Shown here piece after piece: positions 35,176-46,900 of a stretch of 64,000 nt of DNA; positions within the stretch are counted from its first letter, which is position 1, and every line of letters starts with the position of its first letter. The position numbers and the translations under genes were made by a program. The notes under the pieces are model-generated. The model was not told the origin of the DNA, made no database searches, and worked only from the letters and a program-made list of their open reading frames with translations. The DNA is from Saururus chinensis (Eukaryota > Streptophyta > Magnoliopsida > Piperales > Saururaceae), in NCBI GenBank assembly GCA_035235625.1, contig CP141144.1, positions 43,026,014 through 43,090,013 on the forward strand. The letters run 5' to 3'.

Positions 35176-35399
35176 CCCGTAGTCTATGAACAAAACCTCC
35201 CCTTGACCCGGAATACTTTTCTTTTTCCGTGCCCATAGGCTACGTACAAAACTTCCCCTTAGCCTAGGAAACTTTTCTCACAACATGCCCGTAGGCGACA
35301 AACATAATCTCCCCTTGCCCGGAGACACTTTACCCTTCACGTGCCCATAGGCAGCGGACAGAACCTCCCCTTACCCCGGGGCGTTTCCCCCATATAGGG
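35176..35399 (-). repeat. 56-bp tandem repeat, four copies, in the 5' LTR
   Basis: Anchors at 35176, 35232, 35288 and 35344 are 56 bp apart, the same unit as at 29137-29416, with one copy fewer. Confidence 0.93.
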
Positions 35400-36182
35400 T
35401 CTCTAACTTGAGGAATGAATGCTTCCATTGTGTAGAACACCCTCGAATTAGTTAAGAACACTTTTTAAACAGAAGAAAATGGACTAAGAATGACTTCATA
35501 AACTTTTCCATAAAAATAAATAAAAAAAAGGGAATTTATAGGAAAAGCCTGCAAGCCGACGGCATGTCGCGCACCCATGCACGTGACACACGTCGTGTGT
35601 TGATTAGAAGGTGTGGCACCGCTGCGCTTAATGCACTCACGATGCATGCATTGGTGTGGCTCACGTGTACCACATGGCAACGCCGCGCATCTGTCAACGT
35701 GTCGCACAGGTTCACGCAGACAAGAAATTATTAGGTACGGATAGGGTACCAAGGTGGCAATGTAAGGACCCTCATCTTTAAACCGGTTTTGGTTTTCTTT
35801 AATTATTGGTTATCATGGGATTTATGTGTTTTCTGATCTTATTCGGTGATTTCATAAAATAAATAGAGTTTGTGATGGTTTTAACTAAAATTAACTTCAA
35901 CATTAGTGGTTTTAAGTGATTTTAAACCAAATGTGAATTTTTGAGATTTTTTGGAATTTTCACTATTTTTCCGAAAATTAGGGTTTTGGCGGGACCCCTG
36001 TGGGCCCCACCGTCGAAAATTTTATTTTTGTGTCAAATGAACCTAGACATATACTTAAGGTCACACAAAAATTTTCAGAATTTTATTAGGCTTAATTTGT
36101 GCTTAAATTTGCAAAATACCCAGTTTTAGCCTACTTTTCATATTTACACCCCAAAACTTACCTATGCATACCCCAACCCTTA

Positions 36183-36190
36183 CTATAAAA
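36183..36190 (+). promoter_or_regulatory. LTR TATA box
   Basis: TATAAAAG lies 422 bases from the LTR start, followed by a purine-rich leader as in the two sister copies. Confidence 0.6.
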
Positions 36191-38220
36191 GGGCAAACCA
36201 GAGCTATTTCCATTTTTGGGAATAGGCTAAGGAAGGAGGGCTGGCCTAATCCCCACTTAGGCCCGAATTAGAAGCCGATTAAGGTAAGCTTGCTCTAATT
36301 AAACACTAATCCATGGTTTCTTCTTAATTTCTTCCAAATCTACCATTTTCCCCTTGATTCAATTCGTTTTTTACCATTAAAAGCTACTGATTTGTGTTTT
36401 ACTACAAACCCTAACATTCAAAATTCGATTTTTACTACCAACAAGCCCTAGATCTAAGATTTAATTAGGGATTTCTTGGGTAAATCAATTTCTATTAGAG
36501 TTTAATTCAAACTCATTGTGTTTTCAAGGATTTCAAGAAGGGTGACTCTTCAATCCGAGCTTAATCAAGTGCTGAGGTAATGGGTCTTCAAAATCTCTGT
36601 TTGTCCATGGTAAAACTCTTCATTTTTGGCTTATTTCGAAATGATTTGCTTGATTTAGTGTGTTAATGGTAAGATTAGAAAATGGAATTATTTAATCTCG
36701 ATTTCTTAGGGTTTTGCATTATTATGATTTGGTTTAATATTCTGGAAGTCAAGGAGGACTTTTGATGATGATTAGGGTGTTAGATGTGGATTTGAAGTGT
36801 TATCTATGGTGTTTCGGTTTGATTTTGCGAAAGGAAGAAGATGACTGTTCTGCCGTGTTGGCGATCGATCGGCCCTGCAGGGCGATCGATCGGCTGAACT
36901 GTAAATTTCAAAATTTTGCGTGTAACCGATCGAACAGCCTGAAGGGCAATCGATCGGCTACACAGAAAATTGTATGTTGTGCATATGATGTCTATTTTGA
37001 TGATTCCACTTTAGCTTGCTAATTTTATATAAATGTGGAGTGTTTTAAGCTATGTTAGGCTACTGGAAATGCATGCTATTAAGTTTATAGAGTTGAGATA
37101 TATGCTTAGAAATGGTGGAATGACTTATGTTTTGTGGCATGATGTTGGAATCGTTATCTTGAAATTTTGAATGGTTGTTTCCCTTTGGTTAAGCATATTT
37201 TCAGTAGGACTACAATCATTGTTGGACTGATGTGTCATGATAGATTGTGGTTAATGGTGTGTGAATATTGGTGAATGCCATGGCTCAATGATGAAATGAG
37301 TGATGTTATATGTGTTTAGCCTTTGTGGTTAAGTTTTGAATCTAGCTATGATTTCAACGATTCTTCTCCTATAATTTCCGCTAGAATTCATGTTTAGATG
37401 GAAATTCACATGTGTAGTGTGGTAGTGAGTTTAATTTCAAGCATGATGACATGCATTATGTAAAATGCTTCTACTAGATACACACACACATGTGGGGTTA
37501 AATGATGATGTTGAAGCTTAATATTGTGATTATGAATGATGCATTAGGGGCTGATGAGAGCACTTATCATGGATTAGGATTCATGTATGCTTTGCCCACG
37601 TATGTACCATGCTGCATGCATCATGAAAATGGATTTCCAATTGAGGCTTCATCGTGATTAATCGAATTTGACCGATTGGATGCAATGTGATGGAATTGTG
37701 TGCCGGATTTATCGGTCGTGGATTAATCGCAAGTTGATTGGTCCGAAAGGACATATTTTGATTTGAAGTTCCTGTGTGGAACGATTTGAAGTTCCTGTGT
37801 GGAACGAGTGCACTCCCCGGGTTGAGTCTTGTTAAATGGAATGATGTGGAGACGAGTTGTGTACTTGTCTTGCGGATATGTGAGAATATTATTATGTGTG
37901 TCATCTGGACCCTGAGAATCTAGTGTGGTATGCTGTGTGCACCCCGCTACCACGTGTTCTAGGGTTCTCTGTGTGAGAACTCGGGCTCTTCCCTCCGTAG
38001 GAGATGTCCCTGGGTGAACACCCCTGCTCTAGATTCTCTGTGTGAGAATGGGACATCCTTGGCCAGGATCGTCCAGGGCGAGCAGTATTAGGGATTGACA
38101 ACCCCAATCTTTCTTGAATTCTTGTGTAGAATTTTGAACCATGACACGCCTTCGTGGCCTTGTCTATGCTCCCGTCTGTGTGACATTATTGTGTGGTTAC
38201 TCCTTGATGGAGTTTGATTT

Positions 38221-38440
38221 GATATTATGCATGTGGGAATATACATGTTAGAGATACATCCATGCAGGTTGTGATGATATTATGCATGTGGGAATATGTA
38301 TGTTAGAGATACATCCATGCAGGTTGTGATGACATTATGCATGTGGGAATATGTATGTTAGAGATATATCCATGCAAGTTGTGATGATATTATGCATGTG
38401 GGAATATGTATGTTAGAGATACATCCATGCGGGTTGAATT
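38221..38440 (+). repeat. 55-bp tandem repeat, four copies, near the LTR 3' end
   Basis: GATATTATGCATGTGGGAAT-type units start at 38221, 38276, 38331 and 38386, nearly identical to each other. The sister LTR on the minus strand has a diverged six-unit version at 13620-13975. Confidence 0.95.
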
Positions 38441-39755
38441 ATGCATTATGATGCAGTGTTAGGTGATATGAATGTGTGATCAGAAAATGATGCACCATGT
38501 GATTCGTTGATTTGAATGATTATATCGCTATGCTATCGTATTTTCAACATTGACAGTGATATTAAAACCATTGCTAAGTGTTAAAACTCACCCCTCTTTT
38601 GTGTTTTGATTTAGGGCTGCGTGGTGCGACACGCAGACGGACAGGATCGCCTCTTCGAGGAAAGGTCGGAGGTGGCTTGGATATGATCGTGGAGTTCTTT
38701 GTGTGGTTTTATTTTCCTTAGTTATGCTGTTGTTAGAACCTTTGTGTAGGGTTCTTGTTTTGGATTTATGTCATATTCTACAGTTGTGATGATTATGACT
38801 TATTTTGAGCCGGTGTGGGCTTTACTTAACTAAGCTTGTGGGTTTGAGATTGTTGTTTACTTTGTGATAAGCAACACCTTTTCTCCCCTTTTATTTACTC
38901 TTGCTCAAAGGTTTGTGCGCACTCCGTATTTCTGTTAATCACCCGTGGTTAGGGTTAAGTCTTCCGCTAGATTGTTTTTCTCAATTTTCACTTCGTCGCC
39001 CCCGCGCACTTGACCGGCCCTTGGACCGGGTTCGGCTCGGGTCGGGCATCGCCGGGGCGTGACAGGCGGTGCATGTCACCAATCACAAAATGGACTTGTT
39101 TATAGGTTTTTCAGTTACCTCCTTAAAAGTAGCCTACTTAATAGAAAACAGAGTGGTGCCTTAAATTTTGATTGGTGATAGGCATGCCACCTTGGTACCC
39201 TATCGGTATCTAATATTTTCTCCACGTAGACCTGCCGAGCATCCGACACATGTCGCATGCACATTGTTTCGCACGGCGTGGCTCACAAGCCGCGGCTTAA
39301 GCTGCCGCTTGGCTTGGCTTGGCTTGGCTTGGCTCGGTGCAAGCTGGTGTCATCAATGACGCCAGCTATTTTGTCAGTTTCTTAATTTTTTAATAATATT
39401 TTAATTAAATACTAATCTAACTTCAAAATACGATAACTTCTAATCCCGAAGTTGAAATTATGCATTCTAGGTAGCAATGGACTCGTACTAATGAGGCCTT
39501 CTAAATTAGACTTCATATGGTTAGGTTATCTTGCACTTTTAAAGTGAGCCCTGCCTATGTGACACGCTTCTCGAGGTCGTAACTTTTATTTTTAGCATAT
39601 GTTTTGTACGTTTTTAGGTTCGTTACGCTCGTCTTATAGAGCTCTATTACACCTATTTGAAAACTCTCTAAATATCTACCTCTAATAATTTAAAATAATT
39701 TTAAATTCATAAAATAACTTTATTAAAGAAAAAAAATTATACCAAAATTTCGCTG

Positions 39756-41088
39756 TCGAGCATCGTCTTCAGGTTCATCCAATAGCTATTCCGCGGGGAG
39801 ATTCATGCCCATCTTATAGATCATTTGCCAAAGACAAAACAGGTACCCACAAGAATTTTAATCATGTGCAGGTCCTCAACCCACAAATCACGTCAACCCA
39901 TAAATCAACGTAAAACTAGAGCGTGAACATGCTGGACAAAGACGTGATGCATTCCTACCTAAATTACAATGATAAAACACTTCTCTGATATTAATAGCAG
40001 CATCAAAAATACATAGTCTGCTATGAAATGAAGTCTAATAAACATGCACATAACCAACAAGACCTAACAGTTATGGGCAACTCGAGTCACAAGAACTCAA
40101 CGTGCATAGTGAATATGAAAACTGATACACAATAGAACTGAGAACAACAATAAGCGGAAAAAGCATCTTACATGGCACCTTCACCTCTTAGCTTCTGTTG
40201 TTTGCAATGGAAGAACAAGGACTGCCTTTTACCACACACGGAGAACTCGCAGCAGTACGTTAGAGAAAGGATAACCATGGAAAAAATGGATATATTGTGC
40301 CCACGAGAACTAGTTCTCTGTCTACAGGGGTTCTATTCTACCCACCTTCCCCTTGCCTTGCTTCTAATGAATTCTAGTTTGAAGACTCTAATCTTACTAA
40401 GCAACAGGGTCCAGCCTTACAGACACTATCCCACAACAAAATCTAAGTAGGATATAAAGATTCAAATTAACTTTAATAAAGTATATATAATTTATAATTA
40501 TATATAAAAATAATTAGTGTGCATAAATAAAAAAATATTTCTCAAATTTTGAGGTCTTACAATTCTAAGTACGAAATCACATATCACACACCCAACCAAA
40601 AAAAAAAGTGCGGTATATATATTTCCGTCTTCTTCTCATATTCTACAGCTTTTTGCATACAAAGTGGATAAATGAAATGTGATTTGGACCGACAAACAGA
40701 CAATGATAGATAAATAAATACTCTTTTATATTATATGAATAATCTCATCTTAAAAATAATATTTAAAAATAATTAATTTACGAACCTTTTTATTTTATAA
40801 ATTATTTTGTTCGTTTATTAAATATTATAAATAAAATAATAATATAAAATTAAATTTAATATTTTTTTAATAAGACTATTAATATAGGACAGAAGAACTA
40901 AATCAATATATAGATGAATAAAAAAACCTGACGGAGTAAAAAAAAAACCCTCCCTTTCAGTAGGCTGCTGCTCCCGTCAGGTTCTCTTCACTTGTCCCCC
41001 TTCTCACTCTGAAAGTCATTGTTGCCGCATTTCGTCGAACACCCATCCCCCGCGGCCGCGCCTACCCTCAGCAGCAGCCAACAACCCG
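39756..41088. other. Upstream region of the LWD gene
   Basis: No recognised gene was found; a 92-codon frame at 40172-40450 has no domain and ordinary composition. An AT-rich stretch lies at 40720-40920. A TATATATA run occurs at 40613-40621. The last 120 bases are pyrimidine-rich and then GC-rich (CTCCCGTCAGG, CTTGTCCCCCTTCTC), which fits a 5' leader, but the transcription start cannot be placed. Confidence 0.5.
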
Positions 41089-43458
41089 ATGGGCGGCGGC
41101 GGGGACCCGTCAACGGATGGCTCGGACGAGCAGCAGAAGCGGTCGGAAATCTACACGTACGAGGCGCCGTGGCACATTTACGCCATGAACTGGTCGGTGC
41201 GGCGGGACAAGAAGTACCGGCTGGCCATCGCCTCGCTGCTGGAGCAGTACCCCAACCGTGTGGAGATCGTCCAGCTCGACGATTCCACCGGCGAGATCCG
41301 CGCTGACCCCGCCCTTGCCTTCGAGCACCCCTACCCCCCGACCAAGGCCATCTTCCTCCCCGACCGCGACCCCTCCCGCCCGGACCTTCTCGCCACCTCC
41401 GGCGACTTCCTCCGCGTCTGGCACATCTCCGACTCCAAGACCTCCCTCAAGTCCCTCCTCAACGGCAACAAGAACTCTGAGTACTGTGGGCCCCTCACCT
41501 CCTTCGACTGGAACGAGACGGAGCCCCGCCGCATCGGCACCTCCAGCATCGACACCACCTGCACCATCTGGGACATCGAGCGGGAGGTCGTCGACACGCA
41601 ACTCATCGCGCACGACAAGGAGGTCTACGACATCGCCTGGGGCGGGGTGGGCGTTTTCGCCTCGGTCTCGGCGGACGGGTCGGTCCGGGTGTTTGACCTC
41701 CGCGACAAGGAGCACTCCACCATCATCTATGAGAGCTCGGAGCCCGACACCCCCCTCGTCCGCCTCGGCTGGAACAAGCAAGATCCCAGGTAGCGATACC
41801 AATCTCCTATTACATTAAGGCTTGATTGATCAGATGCAATAGTGCTTCATAGGAAACCACAATTCACAGATACCCATGCCGTAATTCGGTATGTATAGAC
41901 TGTAGCATCATAAGGCTATATTCATTATATGCTCAGAGCCTCTCATTTCTTCAAATACTAAATTAGGGTTTGATTGTTCCTATACTAAAATCACAGGTAT
42001 GCATGTCGTAATTTAGGGCTAATTGACTGTAACATCTTAAGGCCATACTGGTTACATGCTTAATGCCTCTCCTTTCGTTCCCTACTGTGTGAATTGAAAG
42101 CAAATCTGACCTTTCAATTATTCTTTTTTAGCAGAACCATTGGTTCTCTTTTGTAATTCTGACTGGTATGGGAGGAGATATAAAAGAGCCATGTCAAACG
42201 GCTTATAAAACTTTAAAGCAGCTTGTATAGCCAAAATCTCTCCTTGATTTGTCTACTATGTGAATTGGGAACTGATATCATTTCAATTTTTTTGGCAATA
42301 GAACCGGTACCTAAAATTTATTGATTGGTACAGGGTTAGTATAAACGGGAACATGCATTCATGTCGAGAATGCTACTAACATATTGGGGCTTGTATTGTT
42401 AATTTACAGAAACCCTCTCCTTTTTTTCCCTACTGATTAGAACTGGGAAAAAACATAACATATGGTTCTTTCTCTTTGTAAAAAGACTACGGGTGCTGAT
42501 GTTAGTTTTGATTGATCTGGTTGTAGCAGATATTGGTAGACAGGTATTGTCAGAGTCTGTAACTCAGGCTTTTAGTGATGTTAACGTGAAAAGGGCTCAA
42601 TCTAGCCTTTACTTCTCTAGACAAAGTGTCCTATCCATGGTCAATTTCTTGGGCAATGGTATATATGACACCAAGAATTGATAAAAAGGGGTCAATCTAG
42701 CCTTTACTTCTCTATACAAAGTGTCCTATCAATGGTCAATTTCTTGGGCAATGGTATATATGACACCAAGAATTGATATGGTTTGGATTTAGTGTATTTT
42801 GTCAAAATTTCACCATTAAAGGAGGAATAGCTGTGCAGAACAAAAAAGTTTGAAACCTGTAAGAAATTTGATATCTTTGAATGGGTCTGAATGAAAATGC
42901 TGTCTGACCTTATCCTCTTTGCTTGAAAGATTGAAACTTCTATTATCTTTTTCTTGATAAGATTGAAAATTGTTCATTATAGAAAAGTCAACCATATGTC
43001 AGTTTCCAGTAAAAGCAAGTTTAAGGGCTAGCCCGCATTTAAAACTTAGAACTCAAAAGGTATAGTTTGCTGTTGGCTTAATTTGCTGAATTAAGTAAAA
43101 TTCAGAATGTGGCATGTTAAGATGAAATCTGTAAGGCTTCTCTTGAAGATTTTGTAAGTACAAGGATCCTATAGTTGAAGACCCCAGACAGCTCTGCCAA
43201 GTTGAACTGTATCTAAATAGATCAGATTGCCTTGTATATTTATAGACAACTGCATTTCATAGGTACCGATGTCATATTCAGGACTATTATATATAATAAT
43301 AGAAGTCTGTACTGATAATATGATCAAAGCCTTTCCTGTCTTTACAGTGTGATATGAGAGCAAATATAATATTTTGTTGCTTATTCGAAGGACTGTCCTG
43401 ATTACCCACGATGTAATTGTGGTTGATACGGGTGTCTGATTAAAAAGGAGACAGACAT

Positions 43459-43496
<38 letters not shown>

Positions 43497-44853
43497 CAGT
43501 TCGAATTGACAACCAAAATCATATTTACTGCCCTTTCCGTGAAAAGATCAAAGTTTTTGCTCTTGCTGTGTACTTGCATGGGTAGCCTTGATGTATCTCT
43601 GATAGCTACAGACGTAGACTGAAAAAGGAATGGCCATTTATATAAGAAGCTAAATTCTAAAGCTGTATTGATTATATGCACAGAATTTTCTCCTTTCCTC
43701 CTCTACGTAAATATAAGAAAATATGCCAACTATTACCTTTTCTGTCGACAATCATAGGTACTCCTGTTCTAATTTTTGATAGATGCAGGTGTAGTACATA
43801 TAGTTGACAGGCAATTATCAAAATAGTAAACAGTCATTTGTCTTGGGCTGTGGACCGGTCTTTGGTATTTGTTAGCATCATAGACCTTGTTCATTAGTCT
43901 CTGGCTGTAGGCTAGTTTTAGTGATATAAACGAGGAGAAGCAAATTATCTAGCTTTTACTTTTTTTATATGATTTATCATTTTAATGATGATTTTCTCAA
44001 GTAGTGGTACATGTGATACCAAGTTGATATTGAGGCTCTTTAATTTATGTTGTCCTAGTTGCCTCCATTGAGCACATTCTAAACCCAAAAAAATTGATTA
44101 GACTAAGATATTTGATATTGTCAGAAATATGATACACTTGATAGATGCGGTGGAAGGGCTGTCTGACCATTTCATTATTGCTATTGGTTTGTAGTTGTTG
44201 GTACATTCCTCTATAATTTATTTGTAGTGAAGTCATCATATGGGAGCTTAGACAACATTAGAATCTTAGAGCAGAGAAATTTAAAATTAGCTCTGGCTTG
44301 TTCTGCTACATTCAGTAAAAATTAGGGATGATGTATGAACCTGCATCTATAAGGCTTCTCCTGATCAAGTTCGGGACTGGAGGAGCTCTATTTATGAGAT
44401 AGGTGATCCATATTAAACAGCACAGAAACTCAAATGTACATACTTGAAAGCTTAGGAACTCAAGCTTCTAAGGAACTGAACAGGAGAACTTCAAACTTAA
44501 CCAGTGTATTTTCTCTCAGGTACATGGCAACTATAATTATGGACAGTGCCAAGGTTGTGGTGTTGGATATTCGGTTCCCAACAGTGCCAGTGGTAGAATT
44601 ACAACGGCACCAAGCAAGTGTCAATGCCATTGCCTGGGCACCACATAGTTCATGCCACATCTGCACTGCAGGGGATGACTCACAGGCATTGATTTGGGAC
44701 CTTTCATCGATGGGGCAGCCGGTGGAGGGAGGACTTGATCCAATTTTGGCCTATACAGCTGGTGCAGAGATTGAGCAGCTGCAATGGTCATCATCGCAAC
44801 CGGACTGGGTGGCAATTGCCTTCTCAACCAAGCTTCAGATATTGAGGGTCTAG
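41089..44853 (+). CDS. LWD1: WD40-repeat protein of the LWD1/AN11 class (light-regulated WD), two exons
   Basis: Coding parts are 41089-41789 and 44520-44853 (344 aa). The donor is CCCAG|GTAGCG at 41790, the acceptor TTCTCTCAG|GTACATG ending at 44519, and the intron splits the Arg codon of DPR|YMAT. The protein is strongly conserved with plant LWD1/LWD2 along its whole length: [85 protein letters not shown] and the C-terminus [20 protein letters not shown]...RV. It should fold as a seven-bladed propeller. In Arabidopsis, LWD proteins act with TCP factors to activate CCA1 and control circadian period and photoperiodic flowering; the related TTG1 works in MYB-bHLH-WD complexes. Exon 1 is very GC-rich and exon 2 is not. 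The family is too similar internally to say LWD1 rather than LWD2. Confidence 0.95.
42592..42785 (+). repeat. 95-bp tandem duplication in the LWD intron
   Basis: TCAATCTAGCCTTTACTTCT at 42597 recurs at 42692, and the next about 85 bases through ACACCAAGAATTGATA match with only two or three changes. A much more diverged third copy lies near 43910-44040. Confidence 0.93.
43462..43490. repeat. CT microsatellite
   Basis: A perfect TC run of 29 bases in the LWD intron. Confidence 0.97.
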
Positions 44854-46644
44854 GGCCTGTTCGTAGATTATATGTTAAATGGCAATTGGGAGTTTGTGGT
44901 TTGGGGTAAAATGTGGGGATCAAATAGTTTGTCGTAACTGTGTCGTGTCTCTCCCTCCTGATTCTTTCTGCTGTAGTATTTATTTTAGGAAACATGATGT
45001 GGAAGTTTATATTTTAGGAAATATAATGTGGGAGTGTAAGTGTAGACTAGTAGTCTTCTATGGCCTTATTTGTAAATAGAAGGACTTGACGTTTGCTAAT
45101 AGGATTTAGGACTTATTTCTCTTCCTTGCACAAACATGTTAATCTTAACAAAGTTGGGGGTGTCTTTTTGGAACCCTTGGACGTTACAATGTTTAATAGA
45201 AGGGAGAGATGAGAGAACTCAGGCATCTTAATTTGTATTTCATTCTTGTAATTGGTGAATCCATGTTATTCCTCATGTTTCTTTTTGGCTTTGCAGAAGT
45301 GTTTTTTTTTCCATCATTGTCAAAAGTATGATTGCTCTATCAGTTCACTTATTTCAGGAATTAAACTTTTCTTGATTTATTGGTAGTGAGTTAATCATCT
45401 TCATCATCGCTATCTTCGTCTCTTGCTTGTATATCTGAGGTAGCCCACAGGCATTCTGCATACCATTCAGTTATTATTATTTTTTGTTATAAGACCATTC
45501 AGCTATGTTACCTTCCAAAATGAAGGCGTAAATGTGAGAAATTTAGTGCCAAGGTTTTTTGTGGAATACCCTTCCTGATGCAAATCCTCTAATATAATTC
45601 ACCTGCATGTGGTTGTGGATTTAGGCACTCTTTACTTTATTTCGTTTCGGCCCCAATGCTATTAAGTTTTGGATCTAATGTTCATCTCTTCTGTTTTCCA
45701 AAGCAGCTGGTTTAGGGTCTTTTACATGAGTCACTTTAGATTGACAAAGACCAGTCATATATGATCCTTCGGTCTTGCAGTTAGGGGTGAAAAGCTGGCC
45801 CGCCTGCCTTGTCTGCAGAAATGCGAGTCAGCGTTAAATTTTTTTTGGGTCCGATCTTGGGGCCTAGCCGAAAATTTTCAAGCCCACCGCACTTTTTTGT
45901 TAGGCCGAGGGAAGGGATGAAGAAAATGAGGAGCTTGCAAATTTTAAGAAAGTTCTAATAAGCTTAGAAGTTGTAATTTTGAAGGGGGTAGCTGGCCAAT
46001 AAAGTTCTTCGGCCAGTTTCCCTGTTTCCAAGTATAAAAAAAATATTTTCTCCTTCATCGATAGAGAGCAAATGAGAAAGGGAGTAGTTTATATATGTTA
46101 ATAAAGTTCTAAGCTTGCAACTAATCATGCTTAGTAGTTAAGGACTCCACCTAAAGCTAAAGGCCTATGATCTTGTATCTTATAGGGATCCCACCTAAAA
46201 AATATAAAATTTTATAGTAAAATATTTTGTTCATAGAAAAATAAAAATAGTAAAATACAAACTAAAAAATGAAACTCAGGGCTCCACATAAGCCCGCTTA
46301 GAACTATGCTAGGGCCGAATTTTTGTAAGCCCACCTATAGCTAGGGCTAGGAAATAAGTTGGTAGGCTACGCTCCTAGCCCAGCTACTCTCTGGCTTGAT
46401 TTCAGTCTTACTTGAGGCTACTTGCATGTATTTTCTCACTATCTCATGATACTTGCTACATTTGCAACAAATATTTTATCTGCCCTACGAGCTTGATCAC
46501 TTGTCCTCGCTCTCTTTATTTTTTATGAACACGCAATAAAATAAAATAATAACAAAACTTACTTCTTATCCTTATCCCATTCTGATTCATTTCAAGAAGC
46601 AATTAAAACATGTATGACAAACAACTAAGCAACTAGTCTATGAT
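44854..46644. other. 3' flank of the LWD gene and intergenic sequence
   Basis: No gene was recognised. Near 45782-46400 a piece beginning TTAGGGGTGAAAAGCTGGCC, with GCCC/GGGC-rich arms at both ends, resembles a decayed hAT-type end, but no matching inverted end was found. Confidence 0.5.
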
Positions 46645-46645
46645 T

Positions 46646-46900
46646 CTCTGATGCCAACTTGTCACACCTCTAGATTTTCATAAAAAATATCATATATTTT
46701 TTAAAATAAAACATTATATAATAGAATAAATATAATAGAAAATAAAATTTTTAAAACTTGGCTACCAAAGCATGACTTGGAAACTCTTAAGGACATGAGT
46801 AATTGTTTACACAAACCAATGCAATTGAATCATCATAATAATTACAATGCTAATTAACCTAGTCAAAATAAAGAAATAATAGGATCTTCTAGTCGGGTGC
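46646..46900 (-). repeat. Gypsy LTR end and primer binding site
   Basis: The plus strand reads TCTGATGCCAACT|TGTCACACCTC. On the minus strand this is an LTR end GAGGTGTGACA followed by TTGGCATCAGA, one base off the initiator tRNA-Met site. The LTR therefore extends to the right from 46660 and the internal region to the left. The far end of the LTR was not located, and no coding region was recognised to the left. Confidence 0.55.

Larger units (their letters stand above)
35761..39064 (+). mobile_element. Solo LTR (3304 bp), same family as 14157-17609
   Basis: It begins TGTAAGGACCCTCATCTTTA and ends GCCGGGGCGTGACA. The flanks GGCAA (35756-35760) and GGCGG (39065-39069) look like a five-base duplication with two G-to-A changes. 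It contains a TATA box (36183), two pairs of CGATCGATCGG motifs (36861-36964), a 55-bp tandem array (38221-38440) and the GC-rich 3' end. It has no coding region and no partner LTR. Confidence 0.88.
35734..39210. mobile_element. MITE with long inverted repeats, split by the solo LTR 35761-39064
   Basis: The left arm begins GGTACGGATAGGGTACCAAG (35734-35760) and resumes after the LTR with GGCGGTGCATGTCACCAATC (39065-). The right arm, inverted, reads GATACCGATAGGGTACCAAG then GTGGCATGCC and ATCACCAATCA. Together they form arms of about 45 bp around a core of about 75 bp, roughly 170 bp in all. The flanks ATTA and TAAT do not give a clean duplication, so the superfamily (Harbinger-like suspected) is open. 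The 3' LTR of the same host lacks this insert. Confidence 0.75.
28396..39755 (-). mobile_element. Chromovirus-like Ty3/gypsy element with both LTRs, nested insertions in the 5' LTR
   Basis: On the minus strand: 5' LTR (about 39755-33354, interrupted), PBS (33351-33340), a short degenerate internal region, a chromodomain-like end, a polypurine tract (30230-30214) and the 3' LTR (30213-28396). The LTRs match along their length, for example the ATTCGCAATGAAAACAGTGG block and the 56-bp repeats. The internal region is only 3.1 kb and full of stops, far short of a complete 4.5-5 kb polyprotein region. The 3' LTR lacks its last roughly 1.1 kb where the CACTA fragment abuts. Confidence 0.85.
33354..39755 (-). 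repeat. 5' LTR of the chromovirus-like element, split by MITE and solo LTR
   Basis: LTR parts are 33354-35733 and 39211 to about 39755 (about 2.9 kb in total). The left end TGTCACGCCCCGGG is fixed by the PBS. The right part matches 29740-30200 of the 3' LTR closely (GACGCCAACTATTTTGT / GACGCCAGCTATTTTGT, AATACGATAACTTCT). The outermost bases at about 39750 differ from the 3' LTR start, so the exact end is uncertain. Confidence 0.85.
41790..44519 (+). other. LWD intron (2730 bp) built of diverged repeats
   Basis: GT-AG limits are clear. The interior repeats itself in loose form: blocks like ATAGGTAC/TATGCATGTCGTAAT, GACTGTA-CAT-TTAAGG, GCCTCTCCTTTC-TTCCCTACTG recur about five times between 41850 and 43800. 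It also contains a 95-bp direct duplication and a CT microsatellite. No open frame of note is present. Confidence 0.75.

Noticed and set aside
38221-38440. 55-bp array as satellite or origin repeat
   Set aside because: It occurs at the equivalent place in other copies of the same LTR, so it is part of the LTR.
40172-40450. 92-codon gene upstream of LWD
   Set aside because: No domain, no conserved start context, and ordinary AT-rich surroundings.
41110-41802. Long open frame of 230 codons on the minus strand of LWD exon 1
   Set aside because: It is a shadow of the GC-rich exon; its Gly/Val/Glu-rich translation has no domain.
41258-41818. Second plus frame (Pro/Ser/Thr-rich) in LWD exon 1
   Set aside because: Low-complexity translation caused by C-rich codons of the real frame.
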